Notes: a model not told the origin generated them from the sequence alone. A DNA stretch of 43,085 nt from an uncultured Erysipelotrichaceae bacterium (GCA_900316365.1 ONCO01000010.1:1-43085), one strand, 5' to 3'. Shown: positions 23,654 through 32,677, counted from the stretch's first letter. Numbers and translations are program-made.

Positions 23654-25486
23654 ATGAAAAAGAGACACATTGCCTTCTGGATCGCCTTTCCGATTTCCTT
23701 TGTTTTGGTCGGTGCAATCTTAATATTCCTTTTTGATTTAACAAACGGACCGTTGGTCCTTTTTATATTGATGCTTTTCTCTCTTGTGGCCTTAGCCGCT
23801 TCAAGCATCATTTTACTTAACAAGAAACTCCTTTTCCGTTTTATTCCCTGGGTTTCCTTCGTGGGTGTTATCGTTTTGCTGCTTTCCTTATCCAAACCAA
23901 GCGTGGAAAGAAGATCTGCAACTTTATTCCCAAACCCCGAGAAAACCAAAGTCCTCCAATTAGTTAATGGCAAGGTCCAAGGGGCATATACCAAAGATAA
24001 ACAGGTAGAGGTTTATGCCGGTATCCCATATGCGAAAGCACCAGTTGGGGATCTTCGTTGGAAAGCGACCCAACCAGTCGAGGATTGGGATGGGGTAAAA
24101 GATTGCACTTATTTCGCGCCTAAATCGATGCAGTCATATGGAGACCCGATTACGGGAACCTTAGTGGAGATGTATGCCGAAAAAGGATGGCACCCAGATT
24201 ACTCCATGCATCCAAACGAACCCGTAAGCGAGGATTCCTTGTATCTAAATATTTGGAGACCAGCCTCCTTTGAAGGCAAACTCCCAATCCTTGTCTACAT
24301 CCATGGTGGTTCTTTAACCACAGGTTCTTCGGCCTTCCAGGAATATAACGGCGAGACCATGGCCCGTAATGGGGTGATCATGATTACCATTACCTATCGT
24401 TTAGGTATCTTTGGCTATTTTGCCCATGAAGACCTATTAAAGGAAAACGATGGTTTATCCACCGGTAACTATGGTCTATTAGATCAGATTGAGGCTTTAC
24501 GTTGGGTCAATGCGAATGCAGCTAGTTTTGGAGGGGATGTCGATAACATCACCATCGCGGGTGAATCGGCTGGATCTAGCTCCGTCAGCGCTTTATGCTC
24601 CTCGCCTTTGGCCAAGGGCTTATTCAAAAGAGCGATCGGTGAATCATCTTCGATTGCCTCTTTCCGTGCGCCGCATACGTTTAGGAGTTTGGATGATGCC
24701 TTATCTACCGGAAAGAAGATCATGAAGGAATTTAACGTTAATTCCATCGAGGAACTTAGGAAGGTTCCTGCCACTAAGTTATTGACTACTCAGTATTCCA
24801 ACTCCTCCATGTGTGTCGATGGTTATGCCTTAACCAAATCACCATATGAAGTCTATAAGGCTAAGGAGAATAACGAGGAAGCCCTCTTGAATGGTTATAA
24901 CGTCAAGGAGGCGGATGCCTTTGTAGTTCCTACCTTCTTATTCGATCCAACCAATAAGAACAATATCGAGACCCGTTTAGCGGACACTTTCGATAAACAA
25001 GCCGCCTCCGAATTCATGGATGAATATAGGACTGAGATAGAGAAGGACGCCTTCTCTACCTTCAATGACATCATCACCGCCTATTGGTTTATGCAACCGC
25101 ATAGGGATTGGTCATATTTAGCCTTTGATAACGGTGAAGATGTCTACCGTTATCAATTCACCAAGGAGAATGGTTATTTAGGTACCAACCATTCTGGCGA
25201 GATGGTTTATTGCTATGGGAACTTAGATAAGACCGGTAAGTCATTTGCCTATGACCAATCTGACTATGATTTATCTAAAACCATGGTTTCCTATTGGGCC
25301 AACTTTGTTAAAAGCGGTAACCCGAATGGAGAAGGCTTACCTACTTGGGAGAAGATGTCCGCCCATAACTCCCCATTATTAGAATTAGGTAAAGAGATCG
25401 CTCCGATCGAAGAGAAGGCCGAAAGAGCATATAGAATCCTCGACGAATGGAAAAATAGAGAGGCGGAGAAAGAGCTCAATAAATAG
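23654..25486 (+). CDS. Membrane-anchored type B carboxylesterase
   Basis: 610 residues from ATG 23654, chosen because AGGAGG ends five bases before it. Three N-terminal TM helices (about 6-27, 33-55, 62-79) precede a complete carboxylesterase family domain (about 95-600). It shows GIPYAKAPVGDLRW, EDSLYLNIWRP, oxyanion YIHGGS, the nucleophile elbow IAGESAGSSS (catalytic Ser) and the His in GTNHSGEMVY. Type B esterases hydrolyse carboxylic esters; the triple-TM anchor is unusual, as most bacterial members are soluble or have a single signal peptide. The topology is consistent with the catalytic domain outside the cell. The next gene is a Wzy/O-antigen-ligase-like protein, but a shared pathway is only inference. 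Confidence 0.85.
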   Translation: MKKRHIAFWIAFPISFVLVGAILIFLFDLTNGPLVLFILMLFSLVALAASSIILLNKKLLFRFIPWVSFVGVIVLLLSLSKPSVERRSATLFPNPEKTKVLQLVNGKVQGAYTKDKQVEVYAGIPYAKAPVGDLRWKATQPVEDWDGVKDCTYFAPKSMQSYGDPITGTLVEMYAEKGWHPDYSMHPNEPVSEDSLYLNIWRPASFEGKLPILVYIHGGSLTTGSSAFQEYNGETMARNGVIMITITYRLGIFGYFAHEDLLKENDGLSTGNYGLLDQIEALRWVNANAASFGGDVDNITIAGESAGSSSVSALCSSPLAKGLFKRAIGESSSIASFRAPHTFRSLDDALSTGKKIMKEFNVNSIEELRKVPATKLLTTQYSNSSMCVDGYALTKSPYEVYKAKENNEEALLNGYNVKEADAFVVPTFLFDPTNKNNIETRLADTFDKQAASEFMDEYRTEIEKDAFSTFNDIITAYWFMQPHRDWSYLAFDNGEDVYRYQFTKENGYLGTNHSGEMVYCYGNLDKTGKSFAYDQSDYDLSKTMVSYWANFVKSGNPNGEGLPTWEKMSAHNSPLLELGKEIAPIEEKAERAYRILDEWKNREAEKELNK

Positions 25487-25560
25487 GCTCACCAACTTAA
25501 ATAGTCTTATTTTTCATTGTTTAAAGCCCGTCGTTGTTTTATCGTTATCGCGGTTTAAAC

Positions 25561-27381
25561 ATGAATGTAGCCGCGACTAAAGAGGAAAGTGTTTTTAAGC
25601 AGGGGAGCAAGCCCACCCTTTTGTTTAACTTCTTTTTAATCATGGGCGCGTTGGTGTCCTTCATGCTCTATGAGGCCTTCAGGTTATTAAAGGAACCCAA
25701 CACATCTAACCTTATGGGTGGGGCGGAGTTCCTAGTAACAGTCTTAGGCTCCTTATTAATCTCTGGCTTATTAATCTATTTAGGGCATAGGTATTTCACC
25801 ATCAAATTCAGAGCGCCTATTGCCATCATCACGTCGATCTTATTCTTAGGTAACTTGATGGCGGTTCTTCTCTTCCCAACCGTGTGGGCTGATCCAAATG
25901 GGGTGGAATATGTCTTAACCGGGGAGCTTAGGTTTTCCTATATTCTGGCCTACGGCGCCCAGATGCTATTTATGTATATCTTCCTGGGCATGGGCCCTCA
26001 GGTCCAAAAAGGGGAGAATGGTTTAGCCTTTGTGGTGGAGTTTATTATCGTGGCGGCGATCGTGGGCGTTATCTATAGCTACATCACTGAGTGGTCCAAA
26101 TACGTTAACTATTTCTCGGCCTTATTCTCTGGTCAGGCTATGCCGCCTAGAGAAGACATCAAGTCCTATACCTATATATGTAATACATATGGGGCTCTTT
26201 TGTTTTATGGTGGTGCCGCTGAATTAGCTTTGCATCACCGCGATCGTAGGATGTGGCGTTTGGCACTATCGTTCCTGTTCTTTTTGGCCTGCATTCCAGT
26301 CCAAAGCAAAACCACAACCATTTCCTTTGGTTTGATGTTCTTCCTCTACCTTATTCTTGATGGCTTTATCCTCATCAAGGAGAAGAAGAGGTTACATGGT
26401 TACATCCTCTTATCCTTATTATCTATATTCGTTATTGTCTCTACGATTCTCTACTTCACTCCGTCTAACCTCAGGGCGTTCGTTAATAACTTCTGGGATA
26501 ATTATGTTTTAGACAAGAGTTCTTCCTTCGCCTCTAGAGTTAGGATCTGGAAAGACATCATAAAGTTATTAATCAGTAACCCAGCGCGGTTTGTATTTGG
26601 TCTTGGCCATGTCAACTATATGTATGTAACTCTATACACCATGAGTTACTGGCCGCCAACGGCAGCCGCACATAACGGTTTCGTTGAGGTTCTTGGTAGG
26701 GGTGGCATTATTGCCCTCTTGGCCTATCTCGCATTCTTAGTCTACTTTGCCGTTATCTTTATCAAGTTAGTCAAACGTCAACATACCCGCCATTATTGGT
26801 ATTACGTAATTTTCCTTATCGCTTTCTTCGCTAGATCGATGGCTGAAAGCGAGGCCCTTATTAGCCCAGATTGGAATGGCATCATCGCCTGTGCTTTCGG
26901 TGTGTTCCCTGTCTTAAGCGCATATTACGGAATGGGGCATAACGATGATGAGAAGGCTAAGGAGTTTAAACTTAAAACTCTTTTTGAGTTTGCCTATCAC
27001 ATGTTGCCAGGTGTGGTGGCCACAATCGGTTTTGTCCTAGTCTCCTTGGGCATCTCATTAGCCTTGCCATTCCTAACTGGCTTAGGCTTACTTGCCCAGA
27101 TTGGCTCCTTTATCTGGATCGGCGTTAAGTCCAAACGTAATAATGGAGTCTTTATTTGTTTGGTTATATTAGCCATCCTAGATATCTACCTATTCTCTAT
27201 TCACTACATCCTCCCGATGTGTTTCTTTGTAGATAAGGTATTCATGGCTACTGTAAACGTAGTCAATTTCTATGGAGTAGGCATTATCTCCTCCATATTC
27301 ATTGCAGAGTTACTACCTATCAAAGATGCATTAGATTGTAGAGATATCATCGAGGCTAGATACGCCTTAAACCGTTGGTAG
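25561..27381 (+). CDS. O-antigen ligase/polymerase-like membrane protein (Wzy_C family)
   Basis: 606 residues from ATG 25561; the in-frame TTG at 25534 is less likely and neither has a clear RBS. About 12-14 TM segments are visible. The conserved Wzy_C/WaaL loop with RVRIWKDIIKLLISNPARFVFGLGHVN-type text (RIWKDIIKLLISNPARFVFG) and the AAAHNGFVEVLGRGGI motif with its invariant His mark polysaccharide polymerases or ligases that act on undecaprenyl-linked glycans at the outer membrane face. An extra C-terminal TM block of about 150 residues follows the Wzy_C core. It lies 5 kb before the capsule locus and is separate from its own wzy at 39690. Confidence 0.8.
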   Translation: MNVAATKEESVFKQGSKPTLLFNFFLIMGALVSFMLYEAFRLLKEPNTSNLMGGAEFLVTVLGSLLISGLLIYLGHRYFTIKFRAPIAIITSILFLGNLMAVLLFPTVWADPNGVEYVLTGELRFSYILAYGAQMLFMYIFLGMGPQVQKGENGLAFVVEFIIVAAIVGVIYSYITEWSKYVNYFSALFSGQAMPPREDIKSYTYICNTYGALLFYGGAAELALHHRDRRMWRLALSFLFFLACIPVQSKTTTISFGLMFFLYLILDGFILIKEKKRLHGYILLSLLSIFVIVSTILYFTPSNLRAFVNNFWDNYVLDKSSSFASRVRIWKDIIKLLISNPARFVFGLGHVNYMYVTLYTMSYWPPTAAAHNGFVEVLGRGGIIALLAYLAFLVYFAVIFIKLVKRQHTRHYWYYVIFLIAFFARSMAESEALISPDWNGIIACAFGVFPVLSAYYGMGHNDDEKAKEFKLKTLFEFAYHMLPGVVATIGFVLVSLGISLALPFLTGLGLLAQIGSFIWIGVKSKRNNGVFICLVILAILDIYLFSIHYILPMCFFVDKVFMATVNVVNFYGVGIISSIFIAELLPIKDALDCRDIIEARYALNRW

Positions 27382-27456
27382 GGATGACTATTTACTGTAC
27401 AAAAATGTAAAGAACCCTGACACATCTACTCCAAACACGCCTACTATATGTAGACG

Positions 27457-27999
27457 ATGAATTACACCAAACGTCCCTTAACAGTAGGGGACATTGTCAT
27501 CTACGTAGATCTAGCCATTGTCCCGATTGCCTACATTGTTATGGCAGTCGGTTCTTTCATGTGTATGGAGTGGCCTTCCAAAAAACCGACTGCCATAACA
27601 CTAGAGGAATCCCTGCATATCCTAAAAGATGACATTAAGTCCAAGTATGATTCCGGCTATTCCGTTAGGGAGGCCCCTATCCAAGAGGATGCCTATTCGA
27701 ATGGGGAACATATTAATAGGGATGGTATTAAGGCGTATGAAGACTACGATGCATATACCATCCTAGACTTCGAACGTGAGATAAACCTGCTAGTGGATTG
27801 GATTAATTATCCAGAGAAAGTCACTAGCTATGTTGCTTCGGGTACATATGGGGCAGGTGACCTTAGTCTGACTGTTATGGGTGAGTTAGATTCCTCGGGA
27901 TTAACGGAGTTTTCCTTTACCTATGAGGACTACCAATTACGTCATTGGAGTAGCTCCGTTAATGGTGAATTAATTAGATACGATTTCTCATTCGCCTAG
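27457..27999 (+). CDS. Hypothetical single-pass membrane protein
   Basis: 180 residues, not recognised. One TM segment near 12-34 (IVIYVDLAIVPIAYIVMAVGSF) follows a short cytoplasmic N-terminus, so the remaining 145 residues would be extracellular. That part is acidic and Tyr-rich (SYVASGTYGAGDLSLTVMGE, FTFTYEDY-like FSFTYEDYQLRHW) and has beta-strand character. It lies 75 bp after the Wzy-like gene in the same direction and may be cotranscribed. The RBS is weak. Gene reality is supported by length and composition only. Confidence 0.6.
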   Translation: MNYTKRPLTVGDIVIYVDLAIVPIAYIVMAVGSFMCMEWPSKKPTAITLEESLHILKDDIKSKYDSGYSVREAPIQEDAYSNGEHINRDGIKAYEDYDAYTILDFEREINLLVDWINYPEKVTSYVASGTYGAGDLSLTVMGELDSSGLTEFSFTYEDYQLRHWSSSVNGELIRYDFSFA

Positions 28000-28090
28000 A
28001 GAGGAAACGCTTACATGGTTTTTAAACCCACAATTGTGAAGATAGGTGGGTTATAATAACTTGAAAATTTATCGGAGGAAAAAGCATCCC

Positions 28091-29077
28091 ATGCTCGAAA
28101 ACGCCATTCTGTTCTCACTCTCGGCCAATCCAAGCCTCGCCTCGTCGATCGCCAAAAAGCTCCACGTAAAGCTCGGCGAACGCACCATCAAGAAATTCCC
28201 TTCCGGCGAGACCATCGTAGAACCAGTCGATACCGTACGCGGCAAACAGGTCTTCATCATTCAGTCCACCTGCCCGCCGGTCAACGAGAACTTAATGGAA
28301 GTTCTCATCTTCGTCGATGCCCTTAAGAGGGCGTCCGCCAAAGAGATCAACCTCATCGTCCCATATTTCGGCTATGCCCGTCAGGACCGCAAGGCCAAAC
28401 CGCGTCAGCCAATCACCGCCGCGCTCGTCGCCCATTTATTAACCACCGCCGGCGTCAACCGCGTCGTCACCGTCAATCTCCATGCCGCGCAGATCCAGGG
28501 CTTCTTCTCTTGCCTTGTCGACGATTTAACTGCCGTTCCGCTTCTTGGTAAATCCATCGCCAAAGAACGCAATGGCGATTTCTCCAATGTCGTCGTCGTC
28601 TCCCCAGACCATGGCGGCGTCAACCGCGCCCGCGACTTGGCAGAGCAGTGGGACACCCCGATCGCCATCATCGATAAGCGCCGCAATTCCAACCTCGAGC
28701 CGGAGGCCATGAACATCATTGGCGATGTCGCCGGTAAAGATTGCTTCATGATCGACGACATGATCGATACCGCCAGAAGCGCCTGCATCGGTGCGAACGC
28801 CCTTAAGAAAGCCGGCGCCAAGTCGGTCTCCATCATGACCGTCCACCCGGTCTTCTCCGATCCGGCCTATGAATTGCTTAAGGATGGACCGTTCGACCAG
28901 ATCGTCGTCACCAACTCCATCCCACTCGATGAGCGATTCAACAAGCTTGATAATGTTAAGGTTATCTCCCTTGCTTCTATGCTTGCGGAGTGCATTGACC
29001 GTATCACCAGGAACGCCCCGTTAAGCGCGGTCTATGATGCTTACGCCACCCCAGAGAGCCTTAAGCTTAATTCCTAA
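28091..29077 (+). CDS. prs: Ribose-phosphate pyrophosphokinase
   Basis: 328 residues from ATG 28091; GGAGG lies 12 nt upstream. The in-frame GTG at 28046 was rejected because TATAAT (28052-28057), a probable -10, overlaps it. Diagnostic motifs: SGETIVEPVDTVRGKQVF, IVPYFGYARQDRK (ATP-binding and flexible loop) and the PRPP-binding loop IDDMIDTARS. Makes PRPP from ribose-5-phosphate and ATP for nucleotide, His and Trp synthesis. In the PRPP loop the usual DTAGT is DTARS, a substitution worth noting although the rest is conserved. GC-rich, codon-biased composition fits high expression. Confidence 0.93.
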   Translation: MLENAILFSLSANPSLASSIAKKLHVKLGERTIKKFPSGETIVEPVDTVRGKQVFIIQSTCPPVNENLMEVLIFVDALKRASAKEINLIVPYFGYARQDRKAKPRQPITAALVAHLLTTAGVNRVVTVNLHAAQIQGFFSCLVDDLTAVPLLGKSIAKERNGDFSNVVVVSPDHGGVNRARDLAEQWDTPIAIIDKRRNSNLEPEAMNIIGDVAGKDCFMIDDMIDTARSACIGANALKKAGAKSVSIMTVHPVFSDPAYELLKDGPFDQIVVTNSIPLDERFNKLDNVKVISLASMLAECIDRITRNAPLSAVYDAYATPESLKLNS

Positions 29078-29126
29078 TTAAGACCCATTATTCTTTTGTT
29101 CCTCTCTCCGTGTTATCATCGTTGCT

Positions 29127-29711
29127 ATGGAAAATAACGATTTGAATAAACAGAGACTGGACTATTTGAAAGCCACTCATTTGGAAGTGCGTAATGAGAT
29201 TGCGATGCGCATTCAGCAGCGCGACGCTTACGCCAATCAGTTTATCGTCAGCACCGGCGTCGTTTTAGGCGTCGGTTTTATTGATTTCCCTTATTCGTCT
29301 TTCTTATTTTTCCTTTTGCCGGTTTTAGCTATCTTCTATTCCATCCAGATTATGTATTCCTATACGATCCACGATCGTTGCCATAGGTTTTTGGAGACGG
29401 AGATTGAGCCGAAGATGGCGGAGCTTTTGGAATTATCCAAAGGCAATGAGGACCGTTTATTCTGGGAACGTTATTGCGAGTCCAAAAGCCGCGAGATGAA
29501 GACCAAGACCCCTGGCATTAGGCAAGGTTTCTTCCAGGCCTCGATGTTTGTGGTTCCGCTTATTGCTTCGCTGCTATTCGTTCTACTTTCCGCTTATCGC
29601 AAGGTCATGGCGTTTTGGCAATTGATGGTGATCGCCGTTGGCGTCTTCGTCTTCTTTGAGACTGTGAGCGCCTTTATCCTCCTTAGGTTTAGAAGGGGCA
29701 AAAAGAAATGA
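29127..29711 (+). CDS. Four-TM membrane protein of unknown function
   Basis: 194 residues. A charged N-terminal helix (NKQRLDYLKATHLEVRNE) is followed by TM pair 1 (about 35-75: FIVSTGVVLGVGFI, FLLPVLAIFYSIQIMY), a charged cytoplasmic region (about 80-130) and TM pair 2 (about 138-185). The hairpin-loop-hairpin layout superficially recalls SLATT-type 2TM proteins, but I do not recognise the family. A TATCAT -10 lies at 29114-29119, placing the transcription start at or next to the ATG, with no RBS, so the mRNA may be leaderless. Its stop overlaps the HAD phosphatase start (ATGA), so the two are translationally coupled. Confidence 0.65.
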   Translation: MENNDLNKQRLDYLKATHLEVRNEIAMRIQQRDAYANQFIVSTGVVLGVGFIDFPYSSFLFFLLPVLAIFYSIQIMYSYTIHDRCHRFLETEIEPKMAELLELSKGNEDRLFWERYCESKSREMKTKTPGIRQGFFQASMFVVPLIASLLFVLLSAYRKVMAFWQLMVIAVGVFVFFETVSAFILLRFRRGKKK

Positions 29712-30298
29712 TCTACGCGGATTATATAAATGAGGCCATCAGAAACGAAAAAGCGCCTAAGAAAGCGGTCTTTTTGGATCGGGATGGCACGATAAACGTC
29801 GACAAGGTCAATACGGTTAGGGTTGCTGATTTAGAATATCTACCTGGGGTAATCGAGTCATTAAAGTCATTCGTGGACAATGGCTATATTTTGGTCATTG
29901 TCTCTAACCAAGACGGCGTTCGTAAAGGGATGTATGGTCCTGAGGATATGCACATCTTTAACATGAAGATTATCAATGACCTTAAGGAACATGGGATTGA
30001 GGTCGCGGGTGTTTATTATTCCCCATATTCCAAAGCCGATAACCATTATTCCTTTAAGCCAAATCCAGGGATGCTTTTAGATGCGATTGCTGACTTTAAC
30101 ATCGATCCTAAGGAGTCCTTCTTTATTGGGGATCAGATGTCTGATGTTATCGCCGGTCTTAATAGCGGAGTGCAGCCTCTTTTAGTCACTACCGGAATCT
30201 ATAAGACCCCATTAGAAAATGATCCAGCTTATCTAAAATATCGCCCAACGACTTTTAAATATATTTCTGATTGCGTGCCTCTAATCATTGGCGATTAG
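29708..30298 (+). CDS. HAD-IIIA phosphatase, GmhB/histidinol-phosphatase-like
   Basis: 196 residues. HAD motif I FLDRDGTINVD, motif II IVSNQDGV, a Lys in FKPNPGMLLD and motif III/IV FFIGDQMSDVIAGLNSG define a class IIIA phosphatase of the heptose-bisphosphate/histidinol-phosphate type. The Cys/His zinc loop of true GmhB is absent: the region reads YYSPYSKADNHYSFKP. Substrate therefore uncertain, probably a sugar or nucleotide-sugar phosphate. AGAAGGGG precedes its ATG, and it overlaps the membrane-protein gene by 4 bp. Located just before the polysaccharide locus. Confidence 0.82.
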   Translation: MIYADYINEAIRNEKAPKKAVFLDRDGTINVDKVNTVRVADLEYLPGVIESLKSFVDNGYILVIVSNQDGVRKGMYGPEDMHIFNMKIINDLKEHGIEVAGVYYSPYSKADNHYSFKPNPGMLLDAIADFNIDPKESFFIGDQMSDVIAGLNSGVQPLLVTTGIYKTPLENDPAYLKYRPTTFKYISDCVPLIIGD

Positions 30299-30354
30299 TT
30301 TCGCCTAAGTTCTTGGTTGAAATAACCCTTTTTGTTACGGGTTCACTTTACAAG

Positions 30355-30455
30355 AAATCTAGATGGAATTATCCTCTTATGTTGCGTGCGTATATGTATG
30401 CGTGCGGTAAAACGTTGAGTTAGTAGTACTTGCGAGTTTACAATTATCTAGATTT
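30355..30455 (+). promoter_or_regulatory. Leader/promoter region of the polysaccharide locus with paired palindromes
   Basis: AAATCTAGAT (30355-30364) and ATCTAGATTT (30446-30455) are exact inverted copies 81 nt apart, and each contains the palindrome ATCTAGAT. Between them GCGTGCGTAT and GTATGCGTGC (30384-30405) can form a wobble-rich 10-bp hairpin, and GTAAA/TTTAC (30407-30411, 30437-30441) another. A TTTACA-17-TATCCT promoter (30347-30375) lies inside. The elements could be dual operators or an RNA fold; the sequence alone does not decide. Confidence 0.4.
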
Positions 30456-30493
30456 GTAACGTTCAAGACCCCAAACTTCTGCGTTAGATAAGT

Positions 30494-32356
30494 GTGGCCA
30501 AAACTATGAATAAATTCTCCAGACTATCCCTCCTCTATGTCATAAGCGACATAATCGTTTCCTTTGGCGTGACCCTTCTTGGGTTCCTCTCCTTCTATGG
30601 CACGAGCGGATTATCTGCCCATTTAGTTCCGGCCCTTATCTACTGCGCTTCCTTATCTGTTGGCACCGTCATCTCCTTCTGGATCTTCAAGGTTTATAAG
30701 ATCATCGTTCGTGATTTTGGTTTATTTGAGACCATTCGCATCATGATCGTTGTTTTCGTTATCAACCTTGTTGGTTTTGTAACCCTTGTCTTAGTCCCAA
30801 CTCTCCCGCATTTCAGTGAGTTCGTCTTCACCTGGGTGTTAGAAAGTGGTGTCCTACTATTCTTGCATCCATCCTTACGTGTCCTTGCTCGTATCTTCCA
30901 CCTTGCTAGCGTTAGCACCAAAAAGACCACCAAGATTAAGACTATCGTCATTGGTGCTGGCGCTACCGGTAAAGTTGTAGTTGACGAGACCAGACGCAAC
31001 GAAAAGAACCGTAACCAGATTGTTGCTATCGTTGATGATGATCCAAACAAGATTGGTGGTCTTTTTGCTAACTTACCAGTTAAGGGTCCAATCGAGGATA
31101 TCGGCAAGATTATTGATTTCTATGAGGCCGAAGAGGTCATCATTGCCATGAGCAAGATTTCCGTCGAACGTCTCCATGAAATCCTTGGTTATCTTAATTC
31201 CTGCAACGTAAGAGTTAGACGTATGCCATTACTTTCTGAGATGCAGGGGCCAAATGATAGACGTGTTATTGATGTCGACTTGGACGACCTTCTTTGCCGT
31301 GATCCGGTTAAGCTTGATAACCATGAGGTTAGACAGATGCTCCATGGCAAGACCGTTATGGTCACCGGTGCTGGCGGATCTATCGGTTCCGAGTTAGTCA
31401 GACAGATCTTTAAGACTAGACCAAGCACTCTCGTGTTATTCGATATCTATGAGAACTCTACTTACGATATTCAGATGGAGTTAATGCATAAGATGAGAGA
31501 GGAAAACGTCAAGGACGTTAACCTTGTTACCCTTATTGGTTCTACCTATAACGACTTCAGGGTCGAACAGATAATTAAAAAGTACAAACCGGACTATATT
31601 TATCACGCGGCTGCTTATAAGCATGTTCCGCTTATGGAGGACAGTCCAGCGGAAGCTATCAGGACTAACGTCATTGGTACTTACAACGTTGCTAGGCTTG
31701 CAGACAAATATAAAGTCAAAAAGATGGTCTTGGTTTCTACCGATAAGGCCGTTAGACCTACCAACGTTATGGGTGCAACCAAACGTTTCGCGGAGACTAT
31801 CATCCAATACTTCTCTGATAAGTCTAAGAATACCGCGTATGCCGCAGTTAGATTCGGTAACGTATTAGGATCTAATGGTTCGGTTGTCCCTCTCTTTAAG
31901 AAACAGATTGAGGCCGGTGGCCCTATTACACTTACCCATAAGGACATCATCCGTTACTTTATGACTATCCCTGAAGCGGTTGCCCTCATCCTCCAATGCG
32001 GCTTATTTGCCGTCGGCGGCGAGATCTTTATTCTTGACATGGGCAAGCCGGTTAAGATCTATGACTTAGCCCAGAAGCTTATCCGTCAGGCTGGTATGAT
32101 TCCAGGTATCGACATTGAGATTGTTGAGACTGGTTTACGTCCAGGCGAGAAGCTCTTTGAAGAGCTCTTGTTGGATAAGGAACATCAAACTAAGACCGCT
32201 AACTCAAGAATCTATGTTGAGGAGAAGGAAGCCGTTAAGCCTATCGAAGAAGAAATTAAAACGATCAGTAAGGTCTTCGAGATGGATGAGACCTCTGATG
32301 TTAAAGAATTGCTCAGCCAGATCATCACGACTTACGTGATTACTGATAACGAATAG
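30494..32356 (+). CDS. Membrane NDP-sugar 4,6-dehydratase/epimerase (PglF/CapD/FlaA1-like)
   Basis: 620 residues (GTG 30494; ATG 30506 is an alternative and neither has a good RBS). Four TM helices (about 8-130) lead into a first Rossmann domain (VIGAGATGKVVV, about 155-260) and a second SDR dehydratase domain from about 285 with VTGAGGSIGSELVRQI, AAAYKHVPLMEDSP, STDKAVRPTNVMGATKR and RFGNVLGSNGS. In this family Met replaces the usual catalytic Tyr of YxxxK (MGATK). It converts UDP-GlcNAc to a 4-keto-6-deoxy sugar for diNAcBac- or FucNAc-type residues, the likely first sugar of the repeat unit. A strong terminator follows before the loaP unit. Confidence 0.9.
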   Translation: MAKTMNKFSRLSLLYVISDIIVSFGVTLLGFLSFYGTSGLSAHLVPALIYCASLSVGTVISFWIFKVYKIIVRDFGLFETIRIMIVVFVINLVGFVTLVLVPTLPHFSEFVFTWVLESGVLLFLHPSLRVLARIFHLASVSTKKTTKIKTIVIGAGATGKVVVDETRRNEKNRNQIVAIVDDDPNKIGGLFANLPVKGPIEDIGKIIDFYEAEEVIIAMSKISVERLHEILGYLNSCNVRVRRMPLLSEMQGPNDRRVIDVDLDDLLCRDPVKLDNHEVRQMLHGKTVMVTGAGGSIGSELVRQIFKTRPSTLVLFDIYENSTYDIQMELMHKMREENVKDVNLVTLIGSTYNDFRVEQIIKKYKPDYIYHAAAYKHVPLMEDSPAEAIRTNVIGTYNVARLADKYKVKKMVLVSTDKAVRPTNVMGATKRFAETIIQYFSDKSKNTAYAAVRFGNVLGSNGSVVPLFKKQIEAGGPITLTHKDIIRYFMTIPEAVALILQCGLFAVGGEIFILDMGKPVKIYDLAQKLIRQAGMIPGIDIEIVETGLRPGEKLFEELLLDKEHQTKTANSRIYVEEKEAVKPIEEEIKTISKVFEMDETSDVKELLSQIITTYVITDNE

Positions 32357-32360
32357 TAGC

Positions 32361-32390
32361 AAGCCCGATTAAAATTGGGCTTTTCTTTTT
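32361..32390 (+). terminator. Terminator after the dehydratase gene
   Basis: AAGCCCGAT pairs with ATTGGGCTT (one G-U, 4-nt loop) and runs into TTTTCTTTTT. It separates this gene from the loaP promoter. Confidence 0.85.
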
Positions 32391-32421
32391 GTTATTTAGG
32401 CGACTTTGTATATAAAAACTC

Positions 32422-32451
32422 TTGTGAAGCACCGGTGGACGACCATATAAA
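32422..32451 (+). promoter_or_regulatory. Promoter of the loaP/polysaccharide operon
   Basis: TTGTGA (32422-32427), an 18-nt spacer and TATAAA (32446-32451). The predicted start near 32457 coincides with the first strand of the closing stem of the leader RNA. Confidence 0.6.
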
Positions 32452-32455
32452 ACTA

Positions 32456-32607
32456 CCAACGAGGGATATATAAAGTTATAATGAATCCAACCTATTTAAA
32501 GGGAAGTATATTTACTTCCCATTAAAGAATAGGTAAACGGACCGGGTAGATTGGTCCTTCATGTCATAGTTCATAGTTTCGCGTCGAAGCCTGTGGCACC
32601 TCGTTGG
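32456..32607 (+). ncRNA. Candidate structured leader RNA upstream of loaP
   Basis: A 152-nt region closed by a perfect 9-bp long-range stem P1: CCAACGAGG (32456-32464) with CCTCGTTGG (32599-32607). Inside are P2, a long hairpin with GGGAAGTA/TACTTCCC around a TATT loop (32501-32520) extended by TTAA/TTAA and CCTAT/ATAGG (32491-32533); P3 GGACC/GGTCC (32539-32557); and P4 GTTTCG/CGAAGC with a CGT loop (32576-32590). The arrangement is a multi-branch junction like riboswitch or antitermination leaders. It starts where the promoter predicts transcription begins and ends 70 nt before loaP. No known class was recognised; not the JUMPstart/ops element. Confidence 0.6.
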
Positions 32608-32677
32608 AATTATGGACGTTCTTCTTCAACGCGCGTACGCGTATAGGCTTTTCATACTCATTTTTAGGCAAAAGGTT

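Noticed and set aside
30321..30343. Intrinsic terminator after the HAD phosphatase
   Set aside because: AACCC/GGGTT gives only five base pairs with a 10-nt loop and no T-run after it, so it was not listed.
32401..32677. JUMPstart/ops element for RfaH
   Set aside because: The conserved ops core was looked for and not found; the LoaP leader here is a different, stem-rich arrangement.
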